A stretch of 13,433 nt of DNA from Actinomycetes bacterium (GTDB lineage Bacteria > Actinomycetota > Actinomycetes > Propionibacteriales > Propionibacteriaceae). A program made the translations under genes and the position numbers. The notes below the pieces were generated by a model. That model was not told the DNA's origin and searched no databases. It worked only from the letters and a program-made list of their open reading frames with translations. This document shows, piece after piece, positions 1 through 7,257 of the stretch; position 1 is the first letter of the stretch; each line of letters begins with the position of its first letter. The DNA lies in the NCBI GenBank assembly GCA_029778515.1, contig JAKOQD010000111.1, positions 1-13,433 on the forward strand, read 5' to 3'.

Positions 1-25
1 GGACAAGGCCGGATAGGATTGGCGG

Positions 26-961
26 GTGACCGACACCCAGCCGCGCCGGCTGCTCCGGCTCGAAGTCCGCAACGCGCAGACTCCGATCGAACGCAAGCCG
101 GCCTGGATCAAGACCACCGCGACCATGGGGCCCGACTACCGCGAGCTGCAGCAACTGGTGAAGGACGAGGGTCTGCACACCGTCTGCCAGGAAGCCGGCT
201 GTCCGAACATCTTCGAGTGCTGGCAGGATCGTGAGGCCACCTTCCTGATCGGTGGCGATTCCTGCACCCGCCGCTGCGACTTCTGCCAGATCGAGTCGCG
301 CAAGCCGTCCGGTTATGACACCGCCGAACCCGTCCGCGTCGCTGAATCGGTCAAGACGATGGGCCTGCGCTACGCGACGGTCACCGGCGTCTGCCGCGAC
401 GACCTCGAGGACGAGGGCGCCTGGCTGTATGCCGAGACCATCCGGCAGATCCACGCCCTTAACCCGGGCGTCGGCGTCGAGATGCTGGCCCCCGACTTCT
501 CCGGACGCGCCGAACTGCTGCAGCAGATCTTCGACACCCGTCCGGAAGTCTTCGCGCACAACGTCGAGACCGTCCCGCGGATCTTCCGCCGGATCCGTCC
601 CGGCTTCAACTACGAGCAGTCCCTCGGCGTGCTGACCATGGCCCGCGAGCAGAACCTGGTCACGAAGTCGAACCTCATCCTCGGCATGGGTGAGACCCGC
701 GAAGAGATCTCCCAGGCGCTGCGCGACCTGCATGCCGCCGGCACCGAGCTGGTCACGATCACCCAGTACCTGCGGCCGTCGGTGCGGCACCATCCCATCG
801 ATCGCTGGGTGACGCCGGACGAGTTCGACGAGTTGGCCGCAGAGGCCACCGCAATTGGCTTTGTCGGCGTTCTGAGTGGACCATTGGTACGTTCTTCCTA
901 CCGTGCCGGCCGGCTGTACCGGCAGGCCATGGCGGCCCGCGCCCAGCAGGCCGCCAACTAA
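26..961 (+). CDS. lipA: Lipoyl synthase
   Basis: Radical SAM enzyme that inserts two sulfur atoms into the octanoyl group carried on lipoyl domains (pyruvate and 2-oxoglutarate dehydrogenases, glycine cleavage H protein); cytosolic. The 311-aa product shows both 4Fe-4S cluster motifs of the family: the auxiliary-cluster cysteines C54, C59 and C65 (CX4CX5C) and the radical SAM cysteines C80, C84 and C87 (CTRRCDFC). The conserved C-terminal RSSY, whose serine helps hold the auxiliary cluster, is at about 289-292. Length is normal for the family. The start is GTG, about 7 bases after an AGGA sequence. The bases before it include an in-frame DKAG-stop (TAG at 14-16), which could be the end of an upstream gene; lipB is the usual neighbour but four codons cannot identify it. 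The DUF4191 gene follows after 16 bp, so the two are probably co-transcribed. Confidence 0.97.
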   Translation: MTDTQPRRLLRLEVRNAQTPIERKPAWIKTTATMGPDYRELQQLVKDEGLHTVCQEAGCPNIFECWQDREATFLIGGDSCTRRCDFCQIESRKPSGYDTAEPVRVAESVKTMGLRYATVTGVCRDDLEDEGAWLYAETIRQIHALNPGVGVEMLAPDFSGRAELLQQIFDTRPEVFAHNVETVPRIFRRIRPGFNYEQSLGVLTMAREQNLVTKSNLILGMGETREEISQALRDLHAAGTELVTITQYLRPSVRHHPIDRWVTPDEFDELAAEATAIGFVGVLSGPLVRSSYRAGRLYRQAMAARAQQAAN

Positions 962-977
962 GACCCGGAGCACCGAA

Positions 978-1742
978 ATGGCAAGCGAGAAGGCCAAGGA
1001 ACTGGCCGCCAAGCAGAAGGCTGAAGTCAAGGCCGCGAAGCTGGCGAAGAAGAATTCCACCAACCCCCGGGACTGGCCCTGGTACAAGCAGTACTGGCAG
1101 ACCTACAAGGTCACTGCAGAGGTCGACCCGCAGCTGCCCTGGCTGTTGCTCGGCTCCTTCTTCGGCGTGCTGGTCGTAGTGGCGGTGCTCGGTGGCGTGT
1201 TCCTGCCGCCGTGGTGGATCTGGCTGCTGCTCGGCATCCTCGGCGGCGTCACGGCCGCGCTCTGGGTGCTGCTCATCCGCGCCAAGAAGGCCACCTACGT
1301 GCGCTATGCCGGCCAGCCCGGCTCGGCCGAAGTCGCGCTTTCGATGCTGGACGCCAAGAAGTGGTTCCACACCGCCGCGATCACCGCCACCCGGCAGCTG
1401 GACGCCGTCCATCGCGTCGTCGGACCGGCGGGCATCGTGCTGATCGGTGAGGGCGCACCCGCCCGGGTGAAGCAGCTGCTGGCCAGCGAGGCGAAGAAGC
1501 ATGAGCAGGTTGCCTACGGCGTTCCGGTGACCTCGATCCTGATGGGCGACGGCGAGGGCCAGGTGCCGCTGGCCAAGCTGGCCGACCACATCAAGAAGCT
1601 GCCCAAGAAGATGGAAGCGGTGCAGATCACGGACGTGAAGGCGCGGCTGCGCGCGCTCGACGCGGTCCGGCCGAAGGTGCCGGTGCCGCGCGGCCCGATG
1701 CCGTCCATGAAGGGCGTCAACCGGGCGATGCGCGGGCGCTGA
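978..1742 (+). CDS. DUF4191 family membrane protein
   Basis: 254-aa protein of the DUF4191 family, which in actinobacteria typically sits directly after lipA; no biochemical role is established. Visible parts are a lysine/alanine-rich charged N-terminus (1-30), an aromatic stretch (WPWYKQYWQTY, 33-43), two adjacent transmembrane helices at about 54-76 and 79-100, and a soluble domain from about 105 to the end containing many lysines. ATG at 978 is chosen because CGGAG lies 7 bases upstream and the family-like sequence begins here. The frame stays open upstream into lipA, but that part would be lipA antisense-of-frame sequence. It ends two bases before the ABC-F start, implying coupled translation. 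A role linked to lipoate metabolism is only suggested by position. Confidence 0.9.
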   Translation: MASEKAKELAAKQKAEVKAAKLAKKNSTNPRDWPWYKQYWQTYKVTAEVDPQLPWLLLGSFFGVLVVVAVLGGVFLPPWWIWLLLGILGGVTAALWVLLIRAKKATYVRYAGQPGSAEVALSMLDAKKWFHTAAITATRQLDAVHRVVGPAGIVLIGEGAPARVKQLLASEAKKHEQVAYGVPVTSILMGDGEGQVPLAKLADHIKKLPKKMEAVQITDVKARLRALDAVRPKVPVPRGPMPSMKGVNRAMRGR

Positions 1743-1744
1743 GC

Positions 1745-3541
1745 TTGGCCAACCTGGTCAACGCCGAACGCGTCTCGATCGCATTCGGCACCCGCATCCT
1801 GCTGGACGAGGTCAGCCTCGGCCTAGACAACGGCGATGTCGTGGGCGTGGTCGGCCGCAACGGCGACGGCAAGACGACCCTGCTGCAGCTCCTCGTGGGC
1901 ACGCGTACGCCCGACTCCGGTCAGGTGGTGCGCAACCGGTCCGCGTCCATCGGCTACCTCGGCCAGGCCGAGGACTTCGCGCCCGACGCCAGCGTCCGCG
2001 AAGTCGCGGTGCAGGGCCGTCCCGACCACGCCTGGGCCGCCGACCGGTCTTCGCGGGCCGTGGTCACGCATCTGCTCGGCACACTCGACCTGAACCGGCC
2101 GGTGGCCGAGCTGAGCGGCGGTGAGCGGCGGCGGGTGAGCTTGGCGTCCATCCTGCTGGCCGGGCACGACCTGCTGGTGCTGGACGAGCCGACCAACCAC
2201 CTGGACGTGGAAGCGGTCGCCTGGCTGGCAGATCACCTGAACCTGTTGCAGGCGTCCGGGACGGCGATGCTGGTGGTCAGCCACGACCGCTGGTTCCTGG
2301 ACGCGGTCTGCAACCGCATCTGGGAGGTACACGACGCCGCCGTGGACGCCTACGACGGTGGCTACGCGGCGTACGTGCTGGCCCGCGCGGAACGCGTCCG
2401 GCAGGCTGCGGCGAACGAGGCTCGCCGGCAGAACCTGTTGCGTAAGGAGCTGGCCTGGCTGCGGCGTGGCCCGCCGGCGCGCACGTCCAAGCCGAAGTTC
2501 CGGATCGACGCGGCGAACGTCCTGATCGAGGACGTGCCGCCGGCGCGCGACTCGCTGAAGCTGGTGGAGTTCGCGACGTCCCGGCTGGGCAAGGACGTCT
2601 TCGACCTGCACGGCGTGACCCACCGGCTGCCGGACGGACGGACGCTGCTGAACCACCTCGATTGGTCGATCGGCCCGGGCGACCGGATCGGGATCGTCGG
2701 GGTGAACGGCTCGGGCAAGACCACGCTGCTGCGGCTGCTGACCGGCGAGCTGTCGCCGCAGGCCGGGAAAGTGAAGCAGGGGCGGACGCTCCGGGTGGGC
2801 CACCTTTCCCAGGCGGTCACCGAGCTGGACGACAGCGAGCGGGTGCTCGACTCGGTACAGCAGTTGCAGCGACAGACGCGCTTGGCGACCGGACGCGAGG
2901 TGTCGGCGACCAATCTGCTGGAGGATTTCGGGTTCACCGGCAACCGGTTGGTGACTCGGATCGGCGAGCTTTCCGGCGGCGAGCGGCGGCGGCTGCAATT
3001 CCTGCGCCTGCTGTTGTCGGAACCGAATGTGCTGCTTCTGGACGAGCCAACCAACGACCTCGACATCGACACGCTCACCGTGATCGAGGATTATCTCGAC
3101 ACCTGGCCGGGCACCCTGATCGTGGTCTCGCACGACCGCTACTTCCTGGAGCGCACCTGCGATGTGACCTACGCGCTCCTCGGCGACGGCACCTGCGTCC
3201 TGCTGCCCGGCGGCGTGGACGAGTACCTGCAGCGTCGCACCGCCGCCCGACAGACCCGGCCGGTCACGCCTGTCGAGACCTCGGCCAAGCACTCCGCAAC
3301 GGTTCCTCAACCCGCGGACGCAGCCCGCCGGCGCCAGGCCCGCAAAGACCTGGCCAGGGTCGAGAACCAGCTGAGCAAGACCGCCGCGCAGATCGACCAA
3401 CTACATGCCGAAATGGCTAGGCACGCCGCCGACTACCCCCGCCTGGTCGCCCTCGGCGAAACCCTGGACGAGGCGGTGGCCAGGCAGGAGGAGCTGGAAG
3501 GTCAGTGGCTGGAGCTGGCTGAGCAGGCCGGAGACGAATGA
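1745..3541 (+). CDS. ABC-F family ATPase, Uup-like, with C-terminal coiled coil
   Basis: Cytosolic protein of 598 aa with two ABC ATPase domains and no transmembrane segment, the hallmark of ABC-F proteins, which act on the ribosome. Domain 1 has a Walker A (GRNGDGKTT, G37 to T45), signature LSGGE at 123-127 and Walker B LLVLDEPTNHLD at 143-154. Domain 2 has GVNGSGKTT at 319-327, LSGGE at 409-413 and VLLLDEPTNDLD at 429-440. After a polar linker around 500-520 comes a charged C-terminal region with heptad-like spacing (about 525-595), as in Uup. The TTG start is needed to keep the first beta strand before Walker A; no later in-frame start leaves a full domain. It begins two bases after the DUF4191 stop. 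Walker A of domain 1 has Asp41 where Ser or Ala is more usual. Antibiotic protection versus a housekeeping role cannot be decided here. Confidence 0.93.
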   Translation: MANLVNAERVSIAFGTRILLDEVSLGLDNGDVVGVVGRNGDGKTTLLQLLVGTRTPDSGQVVRNRSASIGYLGQAEDFAPDASVREVAVQGRPDHAWAADRSSRAVVTHLLGTLDLNRPVAELSGGERRRVSLASILLAGHDLLVLDEPTNHLDVEAVAWLADHLNLLQASGTAMLVVSHDRWFLDAVCNRIWEVHDAAVDAYDGGYAAYVLARAERVRQAAANEARRQNLLRKELAWLRRGPPARTSKPKFRIDAANVLIEDVPPARDSLKLVEFATSRLGKDVFDLHGVTHRLPDGRTLLNHLDWSIGPGDRIGIVGVNGSGKTTLLRLLTGELSPQAGKVKQGRTLRVGHLSQAVTELDDSERVLDSVQQLQRQTRLATGREVSATNLLEDFGFTGNRLVTRIGELSGGERRRLQFLRLLLSEPNVLLLDEPTNDLDIDTLTVIEDYLDTWPGTLIVVSHDRYFLERTCDVTYALLGDGTCVLLPGGVDEYLQRRTAARQTRPVTPVETSAKHSATVPQPADAARRRQARKDLARVENQLSKTAAQIDQLHAEMARHAADYPRLVALGETLDEAVARQEELEGQWLELAEQAGDE

Positions 3542-3557
3542 ACCACGGTAAGCGACC

Positions 3558-4415
3558 ATGAACTGGCGAACGCTGACCGGCGCTCTATTGAGCGTCACGG
3601 CCGGGCTGCTCGCCCCGGTGGCGATCCTCGCCGGCTGGGTGCAGACGCTTGCTTCCGATACCGATCAGGTGGTCGCCAGCTACGCGCCATTGGCCCAGGC
3701 TCCCCAGGTGCAGCAACTGCTGAGCGAGCGGCTGACCGACGCGATCTCCGACCAGGTGCCGCTCGGGCACACCCAGACCATGCACGGTCTGATCAACCGG
3801 ACGGTTACCAGCGCGCTCGGCAGCGAGCAGTTTCAGCAAGCCTGGACCACCAGCCTTCGGATCGCCCACGGCGAGGTCAGCGCGCTACTCGCGGGTGGAA
3901 CCAGCACCCTTACCGTCACCGACGGGCTGATCGAACTGCGGCTGGCGCCGTTCGTGGACCTGCTCAAGCAGCCGCTGACCGACGCTGGGGTGCCCATGCT
4001 CGACCGTCTTCCCGAGGTCACCAGCTCGATTCCGCTGGCCAGTATCGACCCGGCCCTGGTCCCGTCGCTGCAGGCGGGGCACCGAGTGCTGGTGGCCCTG
4101 GCAGCTTGGCTGCCGTGGTTCGTCTTGGCTGTGACGCTGCTCGCGTGGTGGGCTTGGCCGGGGCTGCGTCCCGGGCTGGCCTGGGTGGGGCTGAGCCTGT
4201 TCGCGGGCACGGCGCTGGCCTGGACGGTCGTGGCCGGACTGGCCCGCCTGTGGGTCGGTCAGGTGGCTCCACCGATCGCACCCACCGCCGAGTTGCTGCT
4301 GGGAACGACCTTGGCGCCGCTTCGTGCCCCCGGCCTTGCGGTCGCGCTGTTCGGACTGGTGCTGGCTTTTGTTGGGGCCTTCGCGCGTCCGGCTGAAACC
4401 CGAACGCACGACTGA
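3558..4415 (+). CDS. Hypothetical integral membrane protein
   Basis: 285-aa protein with one N-terminal hydrophobic helix (about 6-28), a soluble, probably extracytoplasmic domain of about 150 residues, then three hydrophobic helices (about 177-197, 203-225 and 254-276) and a short charged tail. The segment after the first helix (DTDQVVASYAPLAQ and onward) resembles a common actinobacterial membrane-protein type in which a D-T-D-x-(Y/V)-V-A motif starts the outer domain. No function is known to me and no catalytic motif is visible. The ATG is 16 bp after the ABC-F stop; only a weak GGTAAG precedes it, so translation may depend partly on coupling. It belongs to the lipA transcription unit by orientation and spacing. 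Confidence 0.8.
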   Translation: MNWRTLTGALLSVTAGLLAPVAILAGWVQTLASDTDQVVASYAPLAQAPQVQQLLSERLTDAISDQVPLGHTQTMHGLINRTVTSALGSEQFQQAWTTSLRIAHGEVSALLAGGTSTLTVTDGLIELRLAPFVDLLKQPLTDAGVPMLDRLPEVTSSIPLASIDPALVPSLQAGHRVLVALAAWLPWFVLAVTLLAWWAWPGLRPGLAWVGLSLFAGTALAWTVVAGLARLWVGQVAPPIAPTAELLLGTTLAPLRAPGLAVALFGLVLAFVGAFARPAETRTHD

Positions 4416-4440
4416 GCTGAGATCGGCAAAGGAGACCGGG

Positions 4441-4702
4441 GTGGACTTTCGGGTAGTGGGCCTGCTGGGCCTGGGGGTCGCGATCGCAGTATGTCTGGTG
4501 GCGCTGGTTCGGATCGGCGCCGGCCAGTTGCGCCGGCGGAACGGCGGCACCGTCACCGTGGGCGTGGTGAAGTCGGTTGAGGTGCGCTAGCAGGCCGCAG
4601 GTGAGGGCCCGACGATGGTGCAGCGAACCCCCGTGGTCGAATTCCAGGATGCCTCCGGGACCATCCGCCAGTTCCAAAACGCACACCCTGTCGACTGTCC
4701 GG
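4441..4702 (+). pseudogene. Broken DUF3592-like membrane protein gene (in-frame stop, 3' truncated)
   Basis: A GTG at 4441 follows a near-perfect ribosome binding site (AAAGGAG, 4428-4434). It opens a frame of 49 codons: one transmembrane helix (about 5-24), RRR, then a GTVTVGVVKS strand, ending at TAG (4588-4590). The same frame continues past the TAG with TPVVEFQDASGTIRQF (about 4627-4674). Together these match the usual DUF3592 layout: helix, G-x-V-x-G-V-V strand, then P-V-V-x-F-x-x-x-x-G. The TAG could derive from CAG (Gln) by one base change. Beyond about 4700 the frame loses family-like sequence, and the opposite strand reads as the start of a DUF192 gene, so the 3' end appears deleted. 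Alternatively 4441-4590 is a genuine 49-aa membrane microprotein. The family assignment is inference from motif layout. Confidence 0.55.
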
Positions 4703-4794
4703 ACGCTGGCGGTTTCGGCTACGAGCAGCGGCGCGACCGGCACACCGTTGCGCAGCAGCACGGCCGGTCCGGGACCTGCCACCGGCCGGCTCAC
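4703..4794 (-). pseudogene. Truncated DUF192 family gene (5' fragment)
   Basis: A GTG (4794-4792) overlaps the TGA of the TadE/G-like gene (4793-4791) in a GTGA arrangement, the usual sign of translational coupling. The first ~30 codons read MSRPVAGPGPAVLLRNGVPV followed by APLLVAETASVRT. This matches the start of DUF192 proteins (L-L-R-D-G-x-x-V-A-x-L-x-V-A-x-T-x-x-x-R), a family I associate with actinobacterial tad clusters. The expected continuation (G-L-L-G-R and the V-H-T-F/M region) is absent. Instead the frame runs antisense through the DUF3592-like gene and on to 4018. The break lies near 4700; the exact base cannot be fixed by eye. The fragment is too short to be functional. The DUF192 identity is moderately secure, the truncation less so. 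Confidence 0.45.
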
Positions 4795-5377
4795 GCCACC
4801 AGCCTGGTGTCGGCGCGGAGCAGTTCCAGCCGCACCGGATCGGGCTCCGGCGGCGGCTCCGGCTCTGCCGTCTCCTCGTCCTCATCCTCGTCCTCGTCGG
4901 GATCCTCCGGCGGCTCAGGGGTGAGCTCAGCCACCAGGTCGCTCCAGCCCAAACAATCGCCGTGGTAACGCAGCCCAAGCCGTGAGCCTCGCCAGCAGGC
5001 GCCGCGCTGGAGCTCCACCACGGCGGTGGCGGCGGCGACCGGTCGGGTGGAGGTCGAGTTCACCGTGTCGAAATTGCGAGTGGAGACCGCGAACTCGATG
5101 CCGGCTCCGGCCCGGCGTACGGTCGGCGCGGACACCTCGGAGTTGTTCGCAGCAGCCAGTTCCCGAGCCGGTGCGAGACCAGCGATCCACCAAGAGCGGT
5201 GGGGTCGGTGGTGAGCAGCGCGCGCAGCCGGTCCAGCGCGTCCTCTGGGTGACGTCCGTCGGCGGCCTGGATCGCGTCGGCGACATAGCTGCGCCACTGC
5301 TCGGCTGCGGCCAGCAGGGCGGGGACGGCGAGCACCAGCACCAGTGAGGCCTGGCCGCGATCGTTGCGAACACTCAA
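4791..5377 (-). pseudogene. TadE/TadG-like pilus-associated protein gene, frameshifted
   Basis: TTG at 5377-5375 overlaps the OmpA-gene stop TGA (5376-5374) and is preceded by an excellent GGAGGTGAG, which fixes the start. The N-terminus (SVRNDRGQASLVLVLAVPALL) has the R-G-Q-A-S plus hydrophobic helix typical of TadE/TadG-like minor pilins. That frame ends at 5060 with unlikely sequence after about residue 75. The frame shifted by one base carries convincing TadE/G-like sequence: ARELAAANNSEVS, a G-x-x-I-E-F-A-V-S-T strand, then an acidic tail rich in Asp/Glu/Pro ending at TGA 4791-4793. The crossover lies roughly at 5140-5210. The joined product would be about 195 aa. The middle section does not look like a normal family member, so an internal deletion is likely as well as the net one-base shift. 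A base-calling error is the main alternative. Confidence 0.6.
4872..4899 (-). repeat. Short GAC/GAG tandem repeat encoding an Asp-Glu tract
   Basis: The - strand reads as repeated GACGAG hexamers (one GATGAG variant) encoding DEDEDEDEE near the C-terminus of the TadE/G-like product. Flanking Pro-Glu repeats extend the acidic, disordered tail. Such tracts change length easily by slippage. Confidence 0.7.
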
Positions 5378-6876
5378 CTGAAACTCACCTCCACCCTTCG
5401 GTTCAGCGCGCGGGCACGATCCAGTTCAGCGCCACTCAAACCGGACTCCTTGATCCGCGGTTGGCTCTCGCCGCTGCCCTCAACCATGAAGGTCCAGCCC
5501 GCACCAAGGCGCTTGGTCAGCGCCTCGCGCACCGCTTGCGCCCTGCGCTTCGAAAGGTCGAGGTTGTGCGCGGTGGAGCCGGTGCTGTCGGTGTGTCCGA
5601 CCACTCGGACCGTCCGTTTCTCCTGATCCTGCAGCGTCTTGGCGGTGCGATCCAGCACGCTGTTGGCTGTTGTGGTCAAAGTGGCCTTGTCGACGGCGAA
5701 CAACACGGCACTGTCGAGGTCGATCTGGCCGTCCTTGATCGTCGCGCCGGTCGTGACCTTGCGTCCCTGGTACCAGACAGCCTGTTCGCTGCGCGGTGCA
5801 TCGGGCTCGACCGGCACCGCAGTGAGCGGCCAGCCGACCGTGGGAGCTGCCATCAGCCCGCTCCCGCCAGGGTCAGGCAGCGTCACCTCGAAATCAACCG
5901 CCTGACCAGCCCGGACGGGCTTGGCTTCCGCACACGACTGGCATCCACCGGCGTCTGGCCAGCCGCCGTAGGTACCGCTCGAATCGAGGGCCAACAGCAG
6001 CTGGTAGGCCATGGTGTAGTCGGTCAGCTTGAGCCAGGGGGCCGCCCCAAGCTGGTCGTAGCGACGCTGCCGGAACGGCGAGCCCGCGAGCCCAGCAGCC
6101 GGAGCCTCCACCGAAACTCGGGCGGCCACCTTGCCCGGCGTCGGACGCGTCCACGACTGCAGGCGTAGCTGATAGCCGTAGCCCAGCGGAACCACTGACC
6201 GCTGCGGGACCGCGGGGCTGACCGCGACGTCCTCGAAGGAGCCCACGTCGCGCAGTGCGAGGGAGACGCTGGTGGCGTTCGCCGGAGCAGTCAGCACGAC
6301 GTAGGCCGGAAAGTCGCCGAAGCCGCGCACATGCGAGTTCGACATCGTGCACAGGCAGTGGTTGGTGGCGGTGCGCACCGGGCGGTAGCTCAGGTCGTCG
6401 CCGGCGACGCTCAGGCGCACGTCCGAGAACTCCCAGAACGCACTGCTGAAGCCACCGCCGGCTTCGTCCCTGGCATGGAACCACTCGTCGAACTCGGGAT
6501 CTCCCCAGACTTTCAGGTCGGAGCGGATCGCATTGTCCGCGTTGAGCCGGAACTCGACCAGAATCCGATCGGACGCCAGCCGGTAGGCGCCCATCAGGTC
6601 CACCCGCCAGCCCTCCCGAGAGAGGTTAAGCCTGGCCACGGAGAGCTTCTTGCCGACCATGGACGCTACCGGCGTGCCCCACTCGGCGCTGTCCCGATCG
6701 GCTGGTAGCTGGTAGACCGTGGCCAATTCCGGCGTGGCCGTTGGGCTCGAGCTGACCGGTGCCGACGTGCTCGGCTGCGGCGCGGTTGTCGACGTGCTCG
6801 GAGGGGGGGTCGGCTGCGGGACGGGAGTGCAACCGAAGAGCATCATCGTGCCCAGCACCGCAATCATCCGCCGCAT
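5374..6876 (-). CDS. Lipoprotein with C-terminal OmpA domain
   Basis: 500-aa exported protein. The start is ATG 6876-6874, preceded by AGGAGG at an ideal distance; the frame is open further upstream but without a comparable site. MRRMIAVLGTMMLFGC is a short lipoprotein signal with Cys16 as the lipidated residue; the box is LFGC, slightly off consensus. A Pro/Ser/Thr-rich linker (about 17-50) follows, then a large unrecognised domain with cysteines in HCLC and CQSC motifs. From about 385 comes an OmpA-like peptidoglycan-binding domain: FAVDKATL, GHTDSTG (427-433), LSKRRAQAV and the closing NRRVEVSF. It probably tethers the pilus region or envelope to peptidoglycan. It lies between the flp hairpin and the TadE/G-like gene and overlaps the latter's start (TTGA). 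No break is visible. Confidence 0.9.
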   Translation of the reverse strand: MRRMIAVLGTMMLFGCTPVPQPTPPPSTSTTAPQPSTSAPVSSSPTATPELATVYQLPADRDSAEWGTPVASMVGKKLSVARLNLSREGWRVDLMGAYRLASDRILVEFRLNADNAIRSDLKVWGDPEFDEWFHARDEAGGGFSSAFWEFSDVRLSVAGDDLSYRPVRTATNHCLCTMSNSHVRGFGDFPAYVVLTAPANATSVSLALRDVGSFEDVAVSPAVPQRSVVPLGYGYQLRLQSWTRPTPGKVAARVSVEAPAAGLAGSPFRQRRYDQLGAAPWLKLTDYTMAYQLLLALDSSGTYGGWPDAGGCQSCAEAKPVRAGQAVDFEVTLPDPGGSGLMAAPTVGWPLTAVPVEPDAPRSEQAVWYQGRKVTTGATIKDGQIDLDSAVLFAVDKATLTTTANSVLDRTAKTLQDQEKRTVRVVGHTDSTGSTAHNLDLSKRRAQAVREALTKRLGAGWTFMVEGSGESQPRIKESGLSGAELDRARALNRRVEVSFS

Positions 6877-6936
6877 TGTTCGACCTCCTCGCACCAGCAA
6901 CTCGCACCTAATCTCGGCATTGGCTCTCCACAACCG

Positions 6937-6972
6937 TAGCCGGGCACCCGCGTGGTCGCGGGTGCCCGGCTA
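6937..6972 (-). terminator. Perfect 16-bp hairpin between flp and the OmpA lipoprotein gene
   Basis: Arms 6937-6952 and 6957-6972 (TAGCCGGGCACCCGCG and its exact complement) enclose a 4-base loop. It begins 10 bp after the flp stop codon on the transcribed strand. No U-tract follows, as is common in actinobacterial terminators. It probably stops part of the transcription or stabilises the flp mRNA end, giving more pilin than downstream protein. The stem is symmetric, so the strand is assigned from context. Confidence 0.75.
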
Positions 6973-6982
6973 GGCGGGGGGC

Positions 6983-7207
6983 TTAACCGCCGGTTACGTC
7001 CGTGATTGCCTTGCCGATGGCATCGAGCAGCTGCTGGCCCAGCGTGGAACCGTCGGCACCCTTCACGAAGGTGAGGATCGCGGCCACGATGGCGGCGACG
7101 ATGAACAGGATGCCGACGTACTCGATGGTGCCCTGGCCGCGCTCTGAGCGGAGCACCTGCTGCAGACGGGCGGTGGTCTTTGCGTAAATCTCGATCGCGG
7201 TATTCAT
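6983..7207 (-). CDS. flp: Flp/Fap-type (type IVb) prepilin
   Basis: 74-aa major pilin subunit of the Tad system. A short leader of about 25 residues ends SERG, followed by QGTIEYVG. Glu at +5 and Tyr at +6 after the glycine are the defining residues for prepilin peptidase cleavage of Flp pilins. A hydrophobic helix follows (ILFIVAAIVAAILTFV, about residues 33-48), then a short polar tail ending TDVTGG. ATG at 7207 has AGAGGA 6 bases upstream. The gene is intact, unlike most of its neighbours, and is followed by a strong hairpin as expected for a highly expressed pilin. No intact prepilin peptidase, ATPase or platform protein is in the window, so assembly would need genes elsewhere. Confidence 0.93.
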   Translation of the reverse strand: MNTAIEIYAKTTARLQQVLRSERGQGTIEYVGILFIVAAIVAAILTFVKGADGSTLGQQLLDAIGKAITDVTGG

Positions 7208-7217
7208 GACGTTCCTC

Positions 7218-7256
7218 TCACTTCGTCCCGAGGGCAGCGAAGATCACGGCGACCAC
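7218..7256 (-). pseudogene. Possible residual tadC micro-ORF (12 codons)
   Basis: Between the tadB stop and flp, where actinobacterial tad loci carry tadC, only about 50 bp remain. A GTG just after the tadB TGA opens VVAVIFAALGTK followed by TGA, the last base group merging into the flp ribosome binding site. VVAVIFAALG looks like the hydrophobic start of a TadC protein and the final codons could be its end, which would fit an internal deletion of nearly the whole gene. It is too short to prove; it may simply be spacer sequence. Confidence 0.3.
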
Positions 7257-7257
7257 G

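Noticed and set aside
1..16. In-frame DKAG-stop before lipA as the end of lipB
   Set aside because: Four codons at the window edge cannot identify a gene; only the usual gene order suggests it.
1823..3400. Long open frame on the - strand opposite the first ABC-F gene
   Set aside because: High-GC shadow of a well-supported gene; the translation shows no domain and the real frame has all ABC motifs.
4018..4700. Continuation of the DUF192-like frame through to 4018
   Set aside because: It is antisense to the DUF3592-like and membrane-protein genes and loses all family-like sequence after about 4703.
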